Under the pieces are notes generated by a model. That model did no database searches. It was not told the origin of the DNA and was given only the letters and a program-made list of their open reading frames with translations. A stretch of DNA of 10,654 nucleotides. It comes from an uncultured Clostridia bacterium (GTDB taxonomy: Bacteria > Bacillota_A > Clostridia > Oscillospirales > Oscillospiraceae). Numbering within the stretch: the stretch's first letter is position 1; every line of letters begins with the position of its first letter. The position numbers and the translations under genes are program-made. Below, in pieces: positions 6,677 to 10,654 of this stretch. The DNA lies in NCBI GenBank assembly GCA_946408145.1, contig CAMJQX010000041.1:1-10654 (forward strand). Reading direction: 5' to 3'.

Positions 6677-8434
6677 ATGAACAGACAGGAAGCCGATATC
6701 CTCTGCCTCCTCCATCGAAGCACCTACGCGAGCCAGCGGGAGCTGGCCGCCGCGGCGGGCTACTCGGTCGGCATCGTCAACCGCTCGCTCCGCGCCCTGC
6801 GGGACGAGGGCTATCTCGACGCCCGGCAGCGCCCCACCGCGAAGGCCGAGGCCGCCTTCCGCGCCGCCTCCCCGCGCAGCGCGGTCATCCTCGCCGCGGG
6901 CGCCGGGCTGCGCATGGCCCCCATCGGCATGGAGACGCCCAAGGCCCTGCTCGAGATCAAGGGCGAGGTGCTGATCGAGCGGCTGATCCGCCAGCTGCAC
7001 GAGGTCGGCGTGCGGGAGATCTGCGTGGTCGTGGGCTTCATGATGGAGCGCTTCGAATACCTGATCGACGAGTTCGACGTGGAGCTGATCGTCAACAGCG
7101 AGTACGCCGGGCGCAACAACCTCCACTCGCTGGCCCTGGCGGCCGACCGCGTCTCCAACAGCTACGTGATCCCCGGCGACCTCTGGTTCCGGGAAAACCC
7201 CTTCCGCCGGGAGGAGCTCTACTCCTGGTTCATGGTCTCCTCGCTGCGGGACGCGGAGAGCGAGCTGCGCGTCAACCGCAAGCAGGAGCTGGTCTACGTC
7301 CCCGAAGGCGAGCCCGGCAACGCCGTGATCGGCGCGGCCTATCTCTGCGAGGAGCAGGCTGTGATCGTGCGCGGAAAGCTGGTGCTGATGAACCGCGGCC
7401 GCAAATATGACGACTCGCTCTGGGAATCCACCCTCCGCGAGGGCGACCGGATGTTCGTCCCCGCCCGCGTGCTGGGGCCGGACGACGCCGTGAACATCAA
7501 CACCTTCGAACAGCTGCGCGAGCTGGACAGCGGCTCGGCCCACCTGCACTCCGACGTGATCTCCGTGATCGCCGAGGTGCTGCACGCGGCGCCGGAGGAG
7601 GTCACCGAGATCGCGGTGCTCAAAAAGGGCATGACCAACCGCTCCTTCTGCTTCAGCTGCCGGGGGCGGAAGTACATCATGCGCATTCCCGGCGAGGGCA
7701 CCAACATGCTCATCAACCGCCGCCAGGAGGCGGAGGTCTTCGAGACCATCCGCGGCCTCGGCCTCTGCGACGACCCGGTCTACATCAACCCCGACAACGG
7801 CTACAAGATCACCCGCTATCTGGAGGGTGTGCGCACCTGCGATCCCGGGAGTGAAGAGGATCTCAGGCGCTGCATGGCAAAGCTGCGCGCCTTCCACGGA
7901 ATGCGCCTGCGGGTACCGCACAGCTTCGACATCTTCGGAAACATCGAATTTTATGAGAAGCTCTGGAACGGTCTGCCCTCCGTGTACAAGGACTACGCGC
8001 GCACGAAGGAGCAGGTGCTGTCCCTGCGGCCCTACATCGAGGCGCACGCGGAGGAAGCCCGCCTGACCCACATCGACGCCGTGCCGGACAATTTCCTGTT
8101 CTGCACCGGCCCCGACGGGCGGGAGCAGCTGCAGCTGACCGACTGGGAATACGCAGGCATGCAGGACCCGCACGTGGACATCGCGATGTTCTGCATCTAT
8201 TCGCTCTACGACCGCGCGCAGGCCGACCGCCTGATCGACATTTACTTCGAGGGCGCCTGCCCCGAGGAGACGCGCGTCAAGATCTACTGCTATATCGCGG
8301 CCTGCGGGCTGCTGTGGAGCAACTGGTGCGAGTACAAGCGCAGCCTCGGCGTCGAGTTCGGCGAGTACGCCCTGCGGCAGTACCGCTACGCCAAGGATTA
8401 CTACAAGCTCGTGCGGGAGGCGCTGGATGAATAA
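6677..8434 (+). CDS. Fusion: winged helix-turn-helix + LicC-like nucleotidyltransferase + LicA-like choline kinase
   Basis: Cytosolic protein of 585 residues in three parts. Residues 1-60 form a winged helix-turn-helix (recognition region about 18-46). Residues 68-285 are a nucleotidyltransferase, with AVILAAGAGLRM (69-80), TPKALLEIKG (87-96), NNLHSLAL (147-154), PGD with candidate metal ligand D168, and YDDSLW (244-249). Residues 300-585 are a choline-kinase-like phosphotransferase, with KGMTNRSF (317-324), the Brenner-type HIDAVPDN (465-472, H-x-D-x4-N) and metal-binding TDWEYAG (488-494). By family, the kinase makes phosphocholine from choline and ATP, and the transferase part would make a CDP- or NDP-linked product. 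Bifunctional LicCA proteins are known, for example in Treponema denticola, and similar HTH-bearing proteins occur in gut Clostridia. AAGGAG (6664-6669) supports the start. Its end overlaps the next gene by 8 bp. The kinase domain is the most secure part. The regulatory role of the HTH is inferred. Confidence 0.9.
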   Translation: MNRQEADILCLLHRSTYASQRELAAAAGYSVGIVNRSLRALRDEGYLDARQRPTAKAEAAFRAASPRSAVILAAGAGLRMAPIGMETPKALLEIKGEVLIERLIRQLHEVGVREICVVVGFMMERFEYLIDEFDVELIVNSEYAGRNNLHSLALAADRVSNSYVIPGDLWFRENPFRREELYSWFMVSSLRDAESELRVNRKQELVYVPEGEPGNAVIGAAYLCEEQAVIVRGKLVLMNRGRKYDDSLWESTLREGDRMFVPARVLGPDDAVNINTFEQLRELDSGSAHLHSDVISVIAEVLHAAPEEVTEIAVLKKGMTNRSFCFSCRGRKYIMRIPGEGTNMLINRRQEAEVFETIRGLGLCDDPVYINPDNGYKITRYLEGVRTCDPGSEEDLRRCMAKLRAFHGMRLRVPHSFDIFGNIEFYEKLWNGLPSVYKDYARTKEQVLSLRPYIEAHAEEARLTHIDAVPDNFLFCTGPDGREQLQLTDWEYAGMQDPHVDIAMFCIYSLYDRAQADRLIDIYFEGACPEETRVKIYCYIAACGLLWSNWCEYKRSLGVEFGEYALRQYRYAKDYYKLVREALDE

Positions 8435-9155
8435 GGTAAAACGCGCCGTTATCGTCGCGGCGGGCGCCGGTGTGCGGATGCGCCCGCTCACGCTCACAAC
8501 GCCGAAGCCTCTGATCTCCGTCAACGGCACGCGCATGATCGACAGCGTGATCGCCGCCCTGCACGCGAACGGCATCACGGAGATATACGTCGTCATCGGC
8601 TGGCTGAAGGAGGCCTTCGCCTCCCTGCCGGAGCAGTACCCCGGTCTGACGCTGATCGAAAACCCGTATTTTGACCGCTGCAACAACATCTCCTCGCTGT
8701 ATCTCGCGCGGGAGCATCTGGAGGACGTCATCATCCTCGACGCAGACCAGATCATTTTCAATCCCGAGATCCTGTCGCCGGACTTCGAGCGCTCCGGCTA
8801 CAACGCGATCTGGACGGATGAGGAGACCTCGGAATGGCTCATGACGGTGGAGGACGGCGTCGTCCGCTCCTGCAGCCGCACGGGCGGCCGCGGCGGCTGG
8901 CAGCTCTACAGCATCTCCCGCTGGAGCGCGGAGGACGGCCGCAGGCTGCGCCGCCATCTGGAAATTGAATTTGAAGAAAAGCAAAACCGGCAGATCTACT
9001 GGGACGACGTGCCCATGTTCTGTTATCCGGAGGAATACCGCCTCGGCGTCCGCCCCATGCGGCGTGAGGACGTGATCGAGATCGACAGTCTGGAGGAGCT
9101 CGCCGCGATCGACGCGAGCTACCGGACAGCTTTGGGAGGGAATATACATGAATAA
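8427..9155 (+). CDS. licC: LicC-type CTP:phosphocholine cytidylyltransferase
   Basis: Cytosolic nucleotidyltransferase of 242 residues, close to the roughly 230 of pneumococcal LicC. It would convert phosphocholine and CTP to CDP-choline. Motifs are VIVAAGAGVRM (8-18), PKPL with candidate catalytic K27 (26-29), NPYFDRCNNISSLYLA (79-94), LDAD with metal-binding aspartates (104-107), SEWL (135-138), YSISRW (161-166), YWDDVPM (191-197) and EIDSLEEL (218-225). Several of these match remembered LicC segments position for position (IDAD, NEWL, ISYW, YWDTIPM). This makes it the better LicC orthologue than the domain in the upstream fusion. The start is preceded by GGGAGG (8415-8420) and lies inside the end of the previous gene. 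It likely completes CDP-choline formation after the kinase. A related amino-alcohol phosphate substrate, such as phosphoethanolamine, remains possible. Confidence 0.88.
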   Translation: MNKVKRAVIVAAGAGVRMRPLTLTTPKPLISVNGTRMIDSVIAALHANGITEIYVVIGWLKEAFASLPEQYPGLTLIENPYFDRCNNISSLYLAREHLEDVIILDADQIIFNPEILSPDFERSGYNAIWTDEETSEWLMTVEDGVVRSCSRTGGRGGWQLYSISRWSAEDGRRLRRHLEIEFEEKQNRQIYWDDVPMFCYPEEYRLGVRPMRREDVIEIDSLEELAAIDASYRTALGGNIHE

Positions 9156-10654
9156 ACAGAAACAGGGCCTGCTGTCCAATGTGGACCCGGCCACCACCAT
9201 CATCCCCTTTATCTGCATCTTCATCCTCTGCGTCTTTTTCATCGTCAATCCCGTCGGCTCCACCGACGCCCTGTCCGCGATCCGCAGCTTCCTCGGCGAC
9301 AGCTTCGGCACCTACTACCTGATCGTGGGCCTGGGCGTGCTCGCCGTCTCGCTCTGGATCGCCTTCTCCGATATCGGCAGGATCACGCTCGGCAAGCCCG
9401 GCGAGAAGCCGCAGTACAGCTTCTTCACCTGGGGCGCCATGGTCTTCACCTGCGGCCTTGCGGCCGATATCCTGTTCTACTCCCTCTGCGAGTGGATCTA
9501 CTACGCGCAGGAGCCCCATGTGGCCGATCTCGGCTCGATCCAGGACTGGGCTTCGACCTACACGCTCTACCACTGGGGTCCCATCCCCTGGAGCTTCTAC
9601 GCGACGCTCGCCGCCTGCTTCGGCTTCATGCTGCACGTGCGCGGCTGCCACAAGCAGAAGTACTCCGAGGCCTGCCGCCCCATCCTCGGCGACAAGACGG
9701 ACAAGCTCCCCGGCAAGATCATCGACGTGCTGGCCGTGATCGCGCTGATCGCGGGCACCGCCACCACCTTCTCGATCGCGACCCCGCTGCTGGGCGAGGC
9801 GCTGAGCACCATCTTCGGCATCGAGCCCTCCAAATTCGTCACGATCGCGATCCTGGTCATCACCTGCACGGTCTACACGATCTGCGTCATGCGCGGCATC
9901 AAGGGCGTGTCGTGGCTGGCAAACTTCTGCATGTACGTCTACGGCGCGGTGCTGCTGTTCGTGCTCTTCTTCGGCGGCGAGGCCCGCTACATCATCGAGA
10001 CCGGCTTTTCCGCGCTGGGCAACATGGTGCAGAACTTCATCGTCCTGAGCACCTGGACCGACGCACTGCGCACTTCCTCCTTCCCGCAGAACTGGACGAT
10101 CTTCTACTGGGCCTACTGGATGGTCTGGTGCGTGGCCTCCCCCTTCTTCATGGGCAGCATCAGCCGCGGCCGCACGGTCAAGCAGGTCATTCTCGGCGCC
10201 TATCTCTTCGGCGTCTCCAGCACGCTCATCTCCTTCATCATCCTCGGCAACTACGGCCTCGGCCTGCAGGTCATGGGCAAGTTCGATGCGGTCGGCTTCT
10301 ACGAGAGCTGCGGCAGCCTCTACACGACGATCATCGCCATCGTGAAGACGCTGCCGGCCTATCAGCTGCTGCTGGTGCTGATCATCGTCTCGATGATCGC
10401 CTTCTACGCGACCTCCTTCGACAGCATCACGCTCGTGGCCTCCGCCTACAGCTACAAGAAGCTCGAGGACGACACCGAGGTCAGCGGCCGGATGAAGTTC
10501 TTCTGGGCGCTGCTGCTGATCATGCTCCCGATCGCGCTCATCTTCTCCGAGGGCTCGATGAACAATCTGCAGACCGTGTCCATCATCGCGGCCTTCCCGA
10601 TCGCGGCGGTCATCTGCCTCATCATCGCAAGCTTCATCAAGGACGCGAAGGGCT
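9148..10654 (+). CDS. BCCT-family transporter, probable choline/quaternary ammonium uptake (3' end outside window)
   Basis: Integral membrane secondary transporter of the betaine/choline/carnitine family. 502 residues are visible, covering most of the core and about eleven hydrophobic segments. The family signature appears as NWTIFYWAYW (315-324), with Tyr where the third aromatic is normally Trp. It is followed by the SISRGR loop (337-342). The unwound-helix region reads CGLAADILFY (102-111). D107 falls where BetP has Gly153 and where proton-coupled BetT has Asp, which points to H+-coupled transport rather than Na+ (inference from family knowledge). The ATG overlaps the licC stop by 8 bp with GGGAGGG at 9134-9140, so it belongs to the choline operon and likely supplies the kinase. 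It takes the place of LicB, the usual transporter in lic loci. Carnitine or betaine uptake cannot be excluded. Confidence 0.92.
   Translation, partial: MNKQKQGLLSNVDPATTIIPFICIFILCVFFIVNPVGSTDALSAIRSFLGDSFGTYYLIVGLGVLAVSLWIAFSDIGRITLGKPGEKPQYSFFTWGAMVFTCGLAADILFYSLCEWIYYAQEPHVADLGSIQDWASTYTLYHWGPIPWSFYATLAACFGFMLHVRGCHKQKYSEACRPILGDKTDKLPGKIIDVLAVIALIAGTATTFSIATPLLGEALSTIFGIEPSKFVTIAILVITCTVYTICVMRGIKGVSWLANFCMYVYGAVLLFVLFFGGEARYIIETGFSALGNMVQNFIVLSTWTDALRTSSFPQNWTIFYWAYWMVWCVASPFFMGSISRGRTVKQVILGAYLFGVSSTLISFIILGNYGLGLQVMGKFDAVGFYESCGSLYTTIIAIVKTLPAYQLLLVLIIVSMIAFYATSFDSITLVASAYSYKKLEDDTEVSGRMKFFWALLLIMLPIALIFSEGSMNNLQTVSIIAAFPIAAVICLIIASFIKDAKG

Noticed and set aside
6620..8761. Very long minus-strand open frame opposite the choline fusion gene (713 codons)
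   Set aside because: It crosses the promoter leader and two genes with secure domain motifs. Its translation is skewed and matches no family I know.

Overview
The window is GC-rich, densely packed chromosomal DNA. It has strong AGGAGG-type ribosome binding sites, sigma-A-like promoters with extended -10 elements, and protein families typical of anaerobic Clostridia: an FHA-fused SEDS protein, an Mrp/Nbp35 protein with an N-terminal cysteine cluster, and a Lic-type choline gene set. A gut-type Oscillospirales-like Firmicute is the best guess. This is inferred from gene content only, as no rRNA or other taxonomic marker is present. I see no mobile elements, tRNAs or CRISPR arrays, and no gene-free stretch longer than about 220 bases.

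Region 1 (1-773). An Mrp/Nbp35 Fe-S carrier P-loop ATPase runs leftward off the window. It is separated by a short divergent control region from a rightward cell-envelope operon. Each direction has its own recognisable promoter, placed back to back.

Region 2 (774-6504). A four-gene co-directional cluster holds a SEDS glycosyltransferase with an N-terminal FHA domain, a compact class B penicillin-binding transpeptidase, an ABC-F ATPase and a YdcF/SanA-like (DUF218) membrane protein. The first and second genes and the third and fourth genes overlap at stop/start codons. A 12-bp perfect hairpin followed by a T run closes the operon. The SEDS/PBP pair is a peptidoglycan polymerase/crosslinker module, and the FHA domain suggests control by Ser/Thr phosphorylation.

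Region 3 (6505-10654, running off the right edge). A new promoter with a leader carrying three 25-bp-spaced TTC(A/G)TGAA motifs drives a choline-activation operon. The first gene is a three-part fusion: winged-helix DNA-binding domain, LicC-like nucleotidyltransferase and LicA-like choline kinase. The second is a stand-alone LicC-type CTP:phosphocholine cytidylyltransferase, and the third is a BCCT transporter (3' end missing). Together they would import choline (or a related amine), phosphorylate it and activate it to CDP-choline for a surface polymer or lipid. The acceptor transferase (LicD or a CDP-choline phosphotransferase) is not in the window. The most interesting point is the pairing of a DNA-binding domain fused to the pathway enzyme with a repeated operator-like motif in its own leader, which suggests direct autoregulation by the enzyme.
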